In this document: in pieces, positions 31,753-42,242 of the stretch | How the letters are laid out: each line of letters begins with the position of its first letter | Numbering within the stretch: position 1 is the first letter of the stretch | Source of the DNA: Sanderia malayensis | Taxonomy: Eukaryota > Cnidaria > Scyphozoa > Semaeostomeae > Pelagiidae | DNA length: 64,000 nucleotides | Reading direction: 5' to 3' | NCBI GenBank assembly: GCA_013076295.1 | Contig: RQOL01000139.1 | Span: 930,001-994,000 of the forward strand | Notes under the pieces: model-generated | Told to the model about the DNA's origin: nothing | Databases searched by the model: none | The model's input: only the letters and a program-made list of their open reading frames with translations | Position numbers and translations under genes: made by a program

Positions 31753-34489
31753 ACAGAGAAGAAGCATTGACAGAGTTCATGATGGCCTGGAATAAAAGAA
31801 AAATATTGAAACTACCAAAAGACCTCTGCACCCGCTACCTTAAGGTGAGCTTCCTGGCAGCATTTTGACAAAATTGCTTGGGATTGAAATTAATTGATTT
31901 ATAAGATGATGCAATTTTGGTACTTCTGTATTAAGAGCGGTTTTAGTACATTTTATAATATTGCTTATAAATATATTTTCAAGCTGCAAAATATACTTAA
32001 TCATGATTTCATAATTGACTCAACGCGAGTTCAAAAGATTAAGTATTATGATTGAATAATTACACCTTTTTTCTGCGTTTCCTTTCGGTTAAAATTGTAA
32101 ATGAAGGACGGTGTTATTTGAACTGTTTTAAGGAGTTTAACGACCTTTTTTGTAGACCAACAAAGAGCTGCTGATTGTCTCCGAAAAGATAGAGAGTGCT
32201 TTTAAAGAAATGAGTATAACTGAAACTGATGCCGAAGTACATTCTTGGATAGAAGAGATAAAGCTCTTGGCATCTGGTAATCACACTGAATTGTGTCTGA
32301 ATTGAGCCTTTTGATCTTTGATGCCTATATTGTTTTATTACTTATAATAGTAATAAGAGTAATTCATTTTTTTCAGTGGATCACTCAGTAGAAACGGATC
32401 CTTAAGTGAAAAGGCTGAATACATCCTGCCAGCTGCGATGTCAAAAGAAGACCAATAAGCGCAAGTTTTGCCGGAACTTCAGCAGTTGCCTGTCCCTCTT
32501 ATCTCCAAATTACATTTTAAAGATATTCCACCTTCAAAAACTGGAAGAGTATCGCGTTTGACTCAATTAAGTGAGAAATACTATTCATTTGATGACAGCT
32601 TCCATACAGCACATGGAGAACTCATAATGTGCATCACTGACATGGTCAAAAGACAAATTGAGAAGATGTGCTACAATATGTCGCATTATTCGTTCTTGAT
32701 AAAAAAGATTGCTGGTATAAAACCAAACTATTTTTTCGATTAAATAGACACTTTCCCAAAGTTGGTCACCGTTTTTCAGCCCTTTGTTGTTATTAGGGAG
32801 CTTTGAAAGCAATTCCCTTACTTGCTAGAATTAATTGAATTGAATACGTCGCTAGGGAAATTATTCCTAGAGCTTTCTTCAGAAAACATTAATGAAAAAC
32901 GAAAATTAGAAATTGCCACCATCTTCTGCGGAAGCATCTACTGATTTGAATAATTTTTTGACATTCATTATCACATCAAGTCTTTTCCCTGTATTATTAT
33001 AGTTTTGATCCCTTTCCCACCCAGATTTATTTTCATGTAACAGTTTGAATCTAAATGCTGGGACTGGAACATTTAAGTTTTTGGTTTGCCATGTGTCGTA
33101 AGTACTTTTCCTCTTCTTGTTTAGACAGGACTAAATGGAAATGTCTTGAGAAAACTGATCTCAAAAGAAAAAGCAACTTTATCGCTTTTTATCGATTCAT
33201 ACGAATCTTGCTTGCAGTTAAATGACCCTTATTCTATAATGACGAAGAAGATTAAAGAGGACATTCTAGCTGGAAATTTCCCCTGGAGAAGAGTACACGA
33301 ACTTTCAGGAAATGGTAACGTCTTTTGAAGATTTATGTTTGCTTTACCTATAATTGGTTCAAGCTGGATTAAACGTTTTTACTATACATTTCAGTGCTTT
33401 TACTTTTCAACCAATGCTAATTATTGCAACAAAAGAGCATCTTTGTTGACTTTTTGGGGAGTGAAAGTTGGTGATAACTTGTACACCTACACCATAAAGA
33501 AATGACATAGCAGCTTGATCATAAGAGTGCAGTTTTATGATTAAGCGGCTTTGTCGTATTGATGGTGTTCTGTTGGTCCTAAAAATTGCAGTGTCAAGTT
33601 TGGTTGCTGTGCTGTTTTTACAAACAGCATTTTATTATTTTTGTTATTTGTGTTATTATTTTGTTTTTTATACAGTTGACATCGCGGATAAGCGATTGAT
33701 TGTGCAATGGTGTCTGGTTTGTGATCGCCTGTCAGAGGAGAAAAACATAATCATCAAAGAAATGCACAGCTATCTATCACATTATAAAGATGTAGTTATG
33801 CCAAATCTGGAGAAAGAGCAACGTGATATTGCCGAAGGTCTTTGTGAGTAAATTTCATGTGTAGGATTCAAATGTAAATTCTGTCTTTAAAAGTGAAGTG
33901 GTGTATTGCCTTATTTTGAAATTAATAAAAATATATTAGCTACTCTTTCAGTAATTGGCATTTGTTGCTATCTTTCAGGGAACTGTTTAGGTAGTGACTC
34001 GAATAAGGACAATCATCAAGAGGACAACAAGGTAAAGATTTACTTCCTATAACTTTTTGTAATCTATGGTTACTGTTCTATTTTATGCGTGCACACTTCA
34101 TTTTTGCGTAAACTATTTCATCAATAAAAGGTTCCAGTGCTTTCCTTTTGCTGTATATGAATCAATTTTTCAAGGTGTGCAAAATATAGTATCAGTTGAA
34201 ATAAATCCGTTTGACGAAAACGAGTGCAAAACAGAGCCAAATACCCAACTGCAAAAATCCTTAAAACCAAATAATAGTAATAAAGACTTAAGGCTGTATC
34301 ACGATTTTCCTTACAGATGCGCTACCAGCCAGCTGATTTGCGAAAGGATGTACTTTCTGGAATTCACGCTGTATTGTCACGGGGACGTGCATTTGCTGCG
34401 CAGAAAATATCCAACGGAATGTTCTGGTTCAAAAAGATATTTGCCGAATTTTCTTCCTGTTCGGAAGGACCTACCGAAAATCTCCCGAG
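31753..34489 (+). pseudogene. KDZ transposase exons 10-16 (C-terminal region), broken off by the Polinton
   Basis: Exons by splice signals: 31753-31842 (FMMAWNKRKI), 32156-32276, 32377 to about 32714 (with an apparent frame change near 32455; RVSRLTQLSEKYYSFDDSF), about 33125-33315, about 33675-33844, about 33979-34031, and the start of the last exon at about 34317. The last exon is open (FRRKISN-like frame, KISNGMFWFKKIF) until 34489, where the Polinton inserts after CCCGAG. Downstream continuation is at 56589. Charged helical sequence fits the C-terminal region of KDZ proteins. Confidence 0.55.
34484..34489 (+). other. Left target-site duplication of the Polinton (CCCGAG)
   Basis: Identical to 56583-56588, directly abutting the inverted repeat. 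Six bases is the standard Polinton/Maverick target duplication. Confidence 0.9.
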
Positions 34490-34708
34490 AGTAGTATATA
34501 GAGGCTAACGACCATATGGACTTTTTTAATGTTTAAGAGCGGCGCGGTTTTTTAAATGTTTAAGGAAAAGGCGCGGAAGTTTGAATGTTTAAGCTGCGGA
34601 TTAGGCGTGGAAGTTTGAATGTTTAAGCTGCGGATTAGGCGGGGTTGAAATTACTTTGGAAAATGAACATGTTGACTCGGGTTTCTGGAGGCGATTTAAA
34701 TTATTTTA
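34490..34708 (+). repeat. Left Polinton terminal inverted repeat
   Basis: It contains two copies of a 35-bp unit (GTTTAAGCTGCGGATTAGGC plus spacer) and GC-rich motifs. It is identical to the inverse of 56364-56582. Confidence 0.95.
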
Positions 34709-34711
34709 AAG

Positions 34712-34720
34712 TATAAAAAG
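34712..34720 (+). promoter_or_regulatory. TATA box at the inner edge of the left inverted repeat
   Basis: TATAAAAAG lies 55 bp before the first ATG (34775) and three bases inside the end of repeat identity, a good position for the leftmost promoter. Confidence 0.5.
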
Positions 34721-34774
34721 AATTTGTTATTTTTTTGTGAATATAAAGTGGGAAAAAGGGTTATAAGGATAAAA

Positions 34775-34960
34775 ATGGAAAACTGCAGGCAGGAGCAAAT
34801 GAACAAAATGGAGAAAATCCAGAAAAAGATAAGAGGAGTAAATGATGAATTATTACGCAAAGTTAATATAATGTCAGATTGGGGTGAGAAGTTGTTAGAA
34901 ACAGTTGGTGAAATAAAGCGAACATTAGAACAAAATTCTAACTCTAAATTTAAAATTTAA
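34775..34960 (+). CDS. Small coiled-coil protein (61 aa), unknown
   Basis: ATG 34775, following a TATA box. The product is helical and charged (MEKIQKKIRGVNDELLRKVN, LLETVGEIKRTLEQN), with heptad-like hydrophobics. A frame from upstream alternative starts also exists but lacks an ATG after the TATA box. No family is recognised. Confidence 0.4.
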   Translation: MENCRQEQMNKMEKIQKKIRGVNDELLRKVNIMSDWGEKLLETVGEIKRTLEQNSNSKFKI

Positions 34961-35010
34961 AAATCAGGGATTTGATTGGGATTTTGATGGTGAATATATG
35001 AAAATAGTTG

Positions 35011-35508
35011 ATGGATTACAAGATTGTGCTGAAAGATTCCGAGGAGCAAATGTTGTGGACTATATCTACAACGGAGAATGAAATATCGGATTTGAAAAGT
35101 GCTTTTATATATTTGAAAACATGTCGATCTTATTCAAGTTGGATAGATGTAGAAATGATAAAAGAAGCACATTCATATTTCATGGAAAATGAAAGAGCTT
35201 CAGAGTTTTCACAAAAAGTTAGATGTACAAAATATGAAGGTGAAGTGTATCAGTATTGTCATCCTGATAAAATTGAAGGTGAGTTACAAAAATTGATTAC
35301 ACAACAAGAAAAGATGAATGCGTGGGAGTTTATAGTAAGGTTTTTATGGATCCATCCGTTTGCAGACGGGAATGGGAGAATTGCAAAATTGTTATATTAT
35401 TTCTTATCAAAAGATTTGAAAATATGGACTAATCAAAGTGAATATATTCGTGAATGTATAAGTCTACAAAAGAAAATGGTGAAAGATGGGAAGTTGATTT
35501 ATGAATAA
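35011..35508 (+). CDS. Fic-domain protein (AMP-transferase family)
   Basis: ATG 35011, 165 residues. The Fic active-site loop HPFADGNGRI is at about residues 115-124, with the catalytic His and the GNGR phosphate-binding turn all present. The helical segment before it (EGELQKLITQQEKMNAWEF) is typical, as is the C-terminal helix. The family transfers AMP or other nucleotide parts to target side chains, or phosphate as in Doc. The protein is short compared with animal FICD (no TPR, no membrane helix), closer to a minimal bacterial or viral Fic. The frame is intact. Coding capacity for a Fic enzyme in a Polinton is unexpected. It lies between the coiled-coil gene and the TRAF gene on the same strand. 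Confidence 0.85.
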   Translation: MDYKIVLKDSEEQMLWTISTTENEISDLKSAFIYLKTCRSYSSWIDVEMIKEAHSYFMENERASEFSQKVRCTKYEGEVYQYCHPDKIEGELQKLITQQEKMNAWEFIVRFLWIHPFADGNGRIAKLLYYFLSKDLKIWTNQSEYIRECISLQKKMVKDGKLIYE

Positions 35509-35617
35509 TAAACGATCAGGAAGTGTTTATGATTTAAAATGAATTAAAAAAAAGGTTGAATAAAACAATTTAAAATGAAATGAGGGAAAGAAATTGAAGT
35601 AATAAAGCATAATCACA

Positions 35618-36559
35618 ATGGAAGTAAGAGACTTGTTACATCTATCGCATGAGGAGAAATTGCGATATATAGATCAACAGATCAGAAATTTAGAATGGGA
35701 GCGAAATACAGAATTAGCGAGTCAGACAACTAATTCAGAGAAGAATTTAGAGAAAGAGATGAGTGAGTTGAAAACACAACTTATTGCATTGAAAAGAGAA
35801 GATAAAAAAAGTGAAATTAATGCGGAATTAATTGGTGAGTTGTTAGATGAGCAGAAGAATTCAGGATTGAAGTTGGAAAGAGAAATGAAAGAAATAAGAG
35901 GTAAAGTAATAAAGAATGGGGAATTATTTGAAGATCTGTTGGATGAACAGAGAAATGTACAAATGAAAGTAGATAAATTACTAAAGAGTAAGGTTGATAA
36001 AACAGAACAGATGGATTTTCATGAGATTCGAATGTTAGAGAATAATCAGATTAAAACTGATTTGAGGATAAAAAGGTTAGAAGAGAACTATTATCATCCA
36101 GAGTCGATGAATGGCAATATGATTTGGATTATTGATAATTTTGTTAATGAAAGAAGGGAAGCGGTGATGGATGCAACACGATCAAATCATAGTCCAGTAT
36201 TTTTGACGAGTAATTTTGGATATAAAATGGGTTTAAGAATCTACTTGAATGGAGATCAATCACACGGAGCGCAGAATAGGTTTATTAGTTTATATATTAT
36301 GGTATATAAAGGATTGTATGATAACATTGTATCATGGCCACTAGATAAGCAAGTAACATTAAGAATAATTAATCAACATAACAGAAATTTAGATGTTCAG
36401 GAAACCTTTAGAACAAAAGTAGAAAGTGAAGCTTTTAAGAAACCAAAAGGTGTTAAAAACATACCTTCAGGAGTTCCATGTATGATGCCATTATCGAAGC
36501 TCAGTGAGCGAGGTTTTATAGTTGATGATAAGTTGTTTATAGAATGTAAGGTAGAGTAA
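35618..36559 (+). CDS. Coiled-coil plus TRAF/MATH-domain protein
   Basis: 313 residues, intact frame. Residues 1-160 form a long coiled coil with repeated ELLDEQ segments (ELIGELLDEQKNS and ELFEDLLDEQRNV). Residues about 165-313 are a TRAF-C/MATH domain: FLTSNFGYKMGLRIYLNGD, SLYIMVYKGLYDNIVSWPL, QVTLRIINQ, IPSGVPCMMPLSKL and DDKLFIECKVE. The order and spacing match animal TRAF C-termini, which bind receptor and adaptor tails as trimers. The RING and zinc-finger parts of TRAF2/3/6 are missing, so a dominant-negative or decoy role in NF-kB type signalling is a reasonable hypothesis, not shown. Its tail (36364 on) is duplicated at 37010. Confidence 0.9.
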   Translation: MEVRDLLHLSHEEKLRYIDQQIRNLEWERNTELASQTTNSEKNLEKEMSELKTQLIALKREDKKSEINAELIGELLDEQKNSGLKLEREMKEIRGKVIKNGELFEDLLDEQRNVQMKVDKLLKSKVDKTEQMDFHEIRMLENNQIKTDLRIKRLEENYYHPESMNGNMIWIIDNFVNERREAVMDATRSNHSPVFLTSNFGYKMGLRIYLNGDQSHGAQNRFISLYIMVYKGLYDNIVSWPLDKQVTLRIINQHNRNLDVQETFRTKVESEAFKKPKGVKNIPSGVPCMMPLSKLSERGFIVDDKLFIECKVE

Positions 36560-36613
36560 CAAGAGAAAAGGAACAATTTTATTGAACATTGTATCATTTT
36601 ATCATTATAAATC

Positions 36614-37004
36614 TTATTGAAAATGATCATCCCATAAATCAAAAAAGAAATCAAGTTCATCAATTTCGGAGTCAATCTCGTTAAGCCATTTGTATGCGGC
36701 TAGTTCAGATTTATACCTTGAATTTGCTTGTTTAAATCTGGTGAATGAAAGCGGTTCCTGATCATCGGGTGGAAATATTTCTTCAACTTCAACATCAGGA
36801 ATCTCGTCTTTCGTCTGGTTGCATGTAGGAACATGCAAATCGTTGTCGTCATCATCCCACATTTCAGCCGGCAATATGTTAAAATGGTTCTGTTTTTTTG
36901 TCGTGTTTATTCGTGTTCTGGCATGTTTATTCGGAACGTCTTCCAATCGATGGGCAGTGGTTTCTTGAACTCTGGTTTTGTGGCGTTGTTGTCAGTAAAC
37001 CAAT
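36614..37004 (-). pseudogene. 5-prime-truncated paralogue of the 37231-37815 gene
   Basis: The minus-strand frame reads ILPAEMWDDDDND, then DQEPLSFTRFKQANSRYKSE and ends acidic. It matches the second half of the 37231-37815 protein (ILPAEMWDGDDDED, LSLNRLRKANTRFKSE). It begins at the junction with the duplicated TRAF tail at about 37005, so its N-terminal half is missing. Confidence 0.6.
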
Positions 37005-37211
37005 ATGGGATTAAGAATAATTGATCAACATAACAGAAATTTGGATGTTCAGGAAACATTTAGAACAAAAGTAGAAAGTGAAGCTTTTAAGAAGCCAAAA
37101 AGTGTTAAAAACATACCTTCAGGAGTTCCATGTATGATGCCATTATCGAAGCTCAGTGAGCGAGGATTTATAGTTGATGATAAGTTGTTTATAGAATGTA
37201 AGGTAGAGTAA
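37005..37211 (+). pseudogene. Duplicated C-terminal fragment of the TRAF gene
   Basis: From about 37010 the sequence repeats 36364-36587 with about 6 differences in 225 bp (about 97% identity). It gives the same C-terminal MATH strand set and the same stop. An ATG at 37005 opens the frame by chance. No coiled coil precedes it. Confidence 0.8.
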
Positions 37212-37230
37212 CAAGAGAAAAGGAACAATT

Positions 37231-37815
37231 TTATTGAACTCGCATCATTTTATCAGTATAAAATAAATTAAAAATTATCGTCATATAAGTCCCAAAAAGT
37301 TCAAGTTCATCTACCTCATAATCGCTTCCTTCAATGCATTTTATTGTCTCTAATTCCGATTTAAATCGTGTATTGGCTTTTCTCAAACGGTTTAAGGAAA
37401 GTCCGTCTTCCTCGGTTGCCACTTTGATTCCCACGTCGGGAATTTCGTCTTCAACTTGCTTGAAATCCTCGTCATCATCACCATCCCACATTTCTGCAGG
37501 CAATATACTGCAGTCATTTGGTTTGCTCGGGTTCGAGCGGAACATCTTCCAATCGACTCGCTCACGTTCACCAAACCAATATGGAAATTTGAGCGTGGTG
37601 CGACCATTTTGTCTTACCTCACTTACGAGTCGGAGTCGCAGCTCTTTAAATTTCGTCTTCAAACTTTTGTCATGTTCCCATAACTCGTGGAACAGCGGAT
37701 TGTTGTTAATGCATTTTGCTGTTTGATCAGCCTTTTTCCCTTCGTAAATACACATCAGCCAAAAAGGCTTTGGTATACTGCGAATGGTGGTGTACGTCAA
37801 AGTATCCATGTTCAA
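37231..37815 (-). CDS. Unknown Polinton protein (194 aa), convergent with the TRAF fragment
   Basis: Intact frame. The product begins MNMDTLTYTTIRSIPKPFWL, has a basic-aromatic middle (FPYWFGERERVDWKMF) and an acidic C-terminus. Its first codons and upstream region are tandemly repeated at 37875-38418. The family is not recognised. A paralogous fragment is at 36614-37004. Confidence 0.5.
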   Translation of the reverse strand: MNMDTLTYTTIRSIPKPFWLMCIYEGKKADQTAKCINNNPLFHELWEHDKSLKTKFKELRLRLVSEVRQNGRTTLKFPYWFGERERVDWKMFRSNPSKPNDCSILPAEMWDGDDDEDFKQVEDEIPDVGIKVATEEDGLSLNRLRKANTRFKSELETIKCIEGSDYEVDELELFGTYMTIIFNLFYTDKMMRVQ

Positions 37816-37874
37816 GAAAAATTAGAATTGAATTTTGAAGTAAAGTGTAAGTTTCTTTTATCGATATAAACTGG

Positions 37875-38418
37875 TCAAACTAGTTTGATGATTAGGAATC
37901 AAAGTCTAACTGCTTGGGAATGGGGGTGCAATTATATGATTGGACAAATGATGATTTGATGTATGGTACGATGAGGAATGAAATATGATTGGATAGAAGA
38001 TAACTATTTTTGAAGGTTGAGGTATACTATGAATGGTGGTACACGTGAAAGTGTCCATGTTGAAGAAAAATACCGCTCAAACTAGTTTGATGATTAGGAA
38101 TCAAAGTCTAACTGCTTGGGAATGGGGATGCAATTATATGATTGGACAAAATGATGATTTGATGTATGGTACGATGGGGAATGAAATATGATTGGATAGA
38201 AGATAACTATTGTTGAAGGTTGAGGTATACTATGAATGGTGGTACACGTGAAAGTGTCCATGTTGAAGAAAAATACCACTCAAACTAGTTTGATGAATAG
38301 GAATCAAAGTCTAACTGCTTGGGAATGGGGATGTGATTATATGATTGGACAAAATGATAATTTGATGGATGGTGCGATGGGGAATGAAATATGATTGGAT
38401 AGAAGATAACTATTGTTG
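37875..38418. repeat. Tandem 202-bp repeat, 2.7 copies, containing the start of the 37231-37815 gene
   Basis: Units begin TCAAACTAGTTTGATGA at 37875, 38077 and 38280 (periods 202 and 203). Each holds an inverse-oriented start codon context that would encode MNMDTFTCTTIHSIPQ-like residues, plus the upstream sequence. The array is thus an amplified promoter and 5-prime end. Confidence 0.85.
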
Positions 38419-38511
38419 TCGCGAGTTAAATAACCGGGAAATGGCAAATTTTGTACAAACGATTTCTAAAACTGAAGAAAGAGAAGAAGAGAAAGAAAAA
38501 AAGAGCTGAAA

Positions 38512-39510
38512 ATGGTGTATACGAAGAAAGCAACGCAAGCTGCAAGAAGTTTTACAGGAGAAGGTATGTTAGACGTTACAAAATTTACAGCTAAAGTTAA
38601 GAGAACCGTATGTGTTCTTGCACCGTTTTCAATTAATGGAGTTGTGAGAGAAGCGCTCGACGAACTCAATCCTCGTGAGATTTCGTATGAATTATCAACA
38701 TCTCTGTTAACCTATTCAGTAGGTTTTACGTCATTTACAGATAGATTTCTGAATGTTATATTTAGTTTAGAGGAGGGAGAGATGTATTCTATCTTGAGAA
38801 TTCGAGATGCAGTAAGTGAGATCCGTCTTTGTAATATGTATGTAAAGCGTTTAATTGGTGAAATTAAGAAACGCATTAATTTAGATCGGGTTGCTTTAAA
38901 TTTAATTAAAATCATATTCCCAACAAATGCACAGTTAAGTAATATGAAGCATTTTTATGCTAATACTGACTTTATGTCAAAAGTATTAACTTACCGCTAA
39001 AACTGGATTGAAGCGAGATTTGGATGATGATGAAGATGTTGTTGAAAAAAGGAGACGAAGAAGGTTAAATATGAGGATAAAAAAGGAAAACCTCATGATC
39101 CGAGGAAAGAAAAAGGGGTGAGGAAAAAGGATATTCCTCCAAAACCAGCAGTTTCAAAAGCAACTGCTACAGAGGTTAAACCTGTGAAAAAGGTTGAAGA
39201 GTTGCCAAAATCAGTTCCCACCATAAATGAATTAATGGGGGAAACTGAAGAAATGATGCAAGCAACATCATCAATTTTAAACCTTGGTGAGGAATCGATC
39301 TTTGATGATATTTTGGATCATAATTTTATGAACGATTTTGACAATGAGCCACAGAAAAAAACACACGGGCGGATAGCCCAAAAAGGTGTTCCTGGAACTG
39401 GCTTGGGACGCGGTAAGCTTCACTCCTTTAGCAATATGGTGAAGGAGCAGCGAGAGAAGCATAGGATTCCAGGCTTATCAGATTCATCCTCCTCTTCAGA
39501 AGAGGAATAA
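38512..39510 (+). pseudogene. Unknown Polinton gene, three frames with two frame changes
   Basis: ATG 38512 opens 162 residues (FTGEGMLDVTKFTAKVKR, IIFPTNAQLSNMKHFYANTD) to TAA at 38998. Similar charged coding sequence carries on in the next frame (about 39000-39050, TGLKRDLDDDEDVVEK), then in another frame (about 39055-39510, GVPGTGLGRGKLHSF, Ser/Glu tail). The frame changes are near runs of A. The first part is paralogous to 40168-40648. A virus-like structural or DNA-binding role is only a guess. Confidence 0.45.
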
Positions 39511-39622
39511 AAAACATTGATAGAAATGAACGTTATGCATTATGATTTTTATATGTAGTAGAAATCATTCATTATAATTATTGTGAGAATTATAATAAAA
39601 CAGTATACGTAGCTTTCAATAG

Positions 39623-39858
39623 TAGAACATTCCAGAACATTCTAGCAACTTTCTAATCTCGTAGAATCGATAGCCATCTTTAGTTTATTTAGGCCCAATG
39701 TAAACATGTGGCCTCGATTTCGTTTTGTTGACGTAATTGTAATTCGGCTACCTTCAAGAACCTTCTAGGGCTACCCCAAAATAGGTACGATGTAATTAAC
39801 CCTATGATGGGTAATGATGACAACGTTACTAGAATATTTTTAGACTTAGATATAAAAG
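39623..39858 (+). promoter_or_regulatory. Heat-shock-type promoter: HSE arrays plus TATA box
   Basis: GAACATTCCAGAACATTC at 39625-39642 is four perfectly alternating heat-shock-factor pentamers, and TTCAAGAACCTTC at 39753-39765 is three more. TATAAAAG lies at 39851-39858. Spacing of HSEs 85-230 bp upstream of TATA matches hsp70-type promoters. The downstream region to 40167 looks like a leader with possible introns before the ATG at 40168. No other HSE of this quality was noticed in the window. Confidence 0.7.
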
Positions 39859-40167
39859 AGTAGAGATTGTAAGAATAATTATTCGTTCATTCGTTCAGAT
39901 TCTTCATGTGATTCTTGTGAAACTTGTGAGAATTGGTAAGCTGTGAAACATTCAAGTTGTGATTTGTGAACAATCTGTGATTTATTGTCGTGGCTAACTA
40001 TACGATTCCCGACACTATACATTACGTAGTAAAGATGTTTTGTCTTGTTTTTTTTTATTTTGTGTTCTGCAGAAAAGAAAGAAAATGAAAAAAACATATG
40101 AGAAAAAGAATATTTAATCAGATGAAAGTGAACAAATAATTAATTGTATGTAAGAGAATAATTCAAA
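39859..40167 (+). other. Leader region of the HSE promoter transcript
   Basis: AT-rich with repeated TGTGA motifs (TTGTGAAACTTGTGAGAA and similar) and possible splice sites (GGTAAG near 39935). No clear coding. Confidence 0.3.
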
Positions 40168-40648
40168 ATGCCATCGATAAAAAAACTTACGCAAGACACT
40201 AGAAGTTTTGAAAATGAAGGATTAATAAATTTGAATGAATTTTCAGCTAGAGAAAACAAACGATTTGTCTTGTGCTCCCGTTTGATTTTGCAAAATGTGC
40301 GTTGGAAATTTTGAACTGTGAAAGTAAGAAAAAAGTGAAAATTCAAACGAGTGAATCATATTTGAAATATCAATTAGGTTTTCAAACATTTGTTAGTAAA
40401 TTTATGTTGCTTATCTTTGAAAAGAATATAATGAGTTGCGAGAAATTCTAGCGTTAGAAACAATGATAAATTTAAAGGATATGGTGAATAATTATGAAAC
40501 ACATTTGAGAGAAAAATTGTCACATAATATAGATACAATTGGAATGTTTTGTACAAAAGTATTGTTTCCAACCAATAATCAGTTATCAAAAATGAAATAT
40601 TTCTTTCAAAATACAGATTTTGAGGTTGTAGAAAAGATGATTTATTAA
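40168..40648 (+). pseudogene. Frameshifted paralogue of the 38512 gene, behind the HSE promoter
   Basis: ATG 40168 (MPSIKKLTQDTRSFENEGLI) parallels the 38512 start (MVYTKKATQAARSFTGEGML). After about 40310 the frame changes twice. The last part (LREILALETMINLKDM, VLFPTNNQLSKMKYFFQNTD) matches the C-terminus of the paralogue. Breaks fall at runs of T or A. Confidence 0.5.
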
Positions 40649-40683
40649 AAAGAGAACATAATGTTTGTTATTTTGAGAATGAA

Positions 40684-41151
40684 TTGATGGAAAATGTAAA
40701 ACAAGTAGAAAGAGAAATTAATAAACGTGAAGAAGTGGATTCTGTTTTGAAAAAGGAATTGATGGAATTATTAATTATTTGTAATGCAAATATAGGAGTA
40801 GCAAATAACCAATCGATTGACGATAAAGAGGAGGTTGTAAATTATAAGTTAGAAGATAAAATGAAAGATATTTCATTACTTATTCGAAAAAATTATACAC
40901 CGAAAGAGATTAATCGAATTACACATGTGGTAAATGAAATAATTTATGCAGAAGAAAAAGCTGACAGACAATTAATTGATGATTTATTTCAAAAAGAACT
41001 TCTCTTTCAAAAAGAGGAAAAAACGAAAATGTGTGATGAAATGTTTTTAGATGATTTGGATGAATTACAGACAACGTTAACTTTTGATGATCTAGATACA
41101 ATTAATGATGATGTGGACTATATGTATGATTTTGAAGAAAAATCAATTTAA
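40684..41151 (+). CDS. Unknown acidic helical Polinton protein (155 aa)
   Basis: Intact frame. The N-terminus is a coiled coil (VEREINKREEVDSVLKKEL) and the C-terminus is very acidic (DDLDTINDDVDYMYDFEE). It starts 35 bp after the previous stop. The family is not recognised. Confidence 0.45.
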   Translation: MMENVKQVEREINKREEVDSVLKKELMELLIICNANIGVANNQSIDDKEEVVNYKLEDKMKDISLLIRKNYTPKEINRITHVVNEIIYAEEKADRQLIDDLFQKELLFQKEEKTKMCDEMFLDDLDELQTTLTFDDLDTINDDVDYMYDFEEKSI

Positions 41152-41202
41152 GTGATATAATATATTATATAATGATTGGTAGAAGTTGCGGATGATAAAA
41201 AT

Positions 41203-42068
41203 GTTGAAACGGAAAATAGATGATATTTATTATATATCAGATGATGATGATGGAAATGAACAAAATGATATTGGTGATGGGAAGTATAATGATGTATTAT
41301 TAGCAACAAAAAAAGGAAAGGAGCATTCACAATTAATGAAAATGATAATGCTAGAAAAGTATTATGCGAAGTAAATAGGATTTTGAATGAAGAACCAAAT
41401 ATATTTGACATTACGTTAAAAAATCCATTTACGTTATTACTTACTGGTAAATCAGGTTGTGGAAAAACATTTTGGTTAATGAAGTTATTAAGTAAATGGA
41501 AAACAGTGACGAATGATCATAAAGGAAAATTGTTAAAAAATATTTTATGGTTTTATGGAATTGAACAAAAAGAACTGTTTGATAAATTGAAAAATGAATT
41601 TGGTGAAAACCATATTGAATTTATAAAAGGTTTGAACAAAGAGAAATTAGAACAAGCAGAAAATGGAATAATAGTATTAGACGATTTAATGAGTGAAATG
41701 CGAAATGATACAGATGTAGCACAATTATTTACAAAGTGTTCACATCATAAAACAGTAACTGTTTTATTTTATGGCAAACTCCTTTTCCACAAGGAAAAAC
41801 AACTAAAGAAATTGCAACAAATGTTGATTATCAAGTGGTGTTTAACAATGAAAGACAAAAAAGCCAACTGACAACATTATGTCAACAAATGACATCAAGT
41901 GCACAAAAAGGAAGAGAATTGTTTAATAAAATTCAAAAATATTTTGATAATAATAAAGAGTCTTATCCGAATGTGCTCATGAATTTCAAATCTGGTGACG
42001 AAAAAAAGATAAATTATTTGATAAATTTCTTAAGTGATGATAAAAAAAAACCTTGTCAAGAATTATAA
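41203..42068 (+). pseudogene. Packaging ATPase (FtsK/HerA, A32-like), frameshifted
   Basis: The N-terminal acidic segment (41203 to about 41370) leads by a frame change into NPFTLLLTGKSGCGKTFW (Walker A, 41446-41469). Walker B-like IIVLDDLM is at about 41670. After FTKCSHHKTVTVLF a one-base loss at a T run (about 41775) moves the C-terminus into another frame (41835-42068). This is the A32-type genome-packaging ATPase of Polintons and adintoviruses. Key ATP-binding motifs are present. The breaks are at homopolymers and could be assembly errors. Confidence 0.75.
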
Positions 42069-42242
42069 ATTGGAAAATTTTAGTTATTTTCAACCTTTTC
42101 AGAGGGGTTGACGCATAATTTTCTATTAATGTTATCTACTTTCATTTGTACAATCTTCCAATAGAAGAGGATTTGAATTCATGGAGTTAAAAAGAAAAAA
42201 AGAATACAAATTTTTAAGTAAAGATGAAAAAGAACTATAAAT

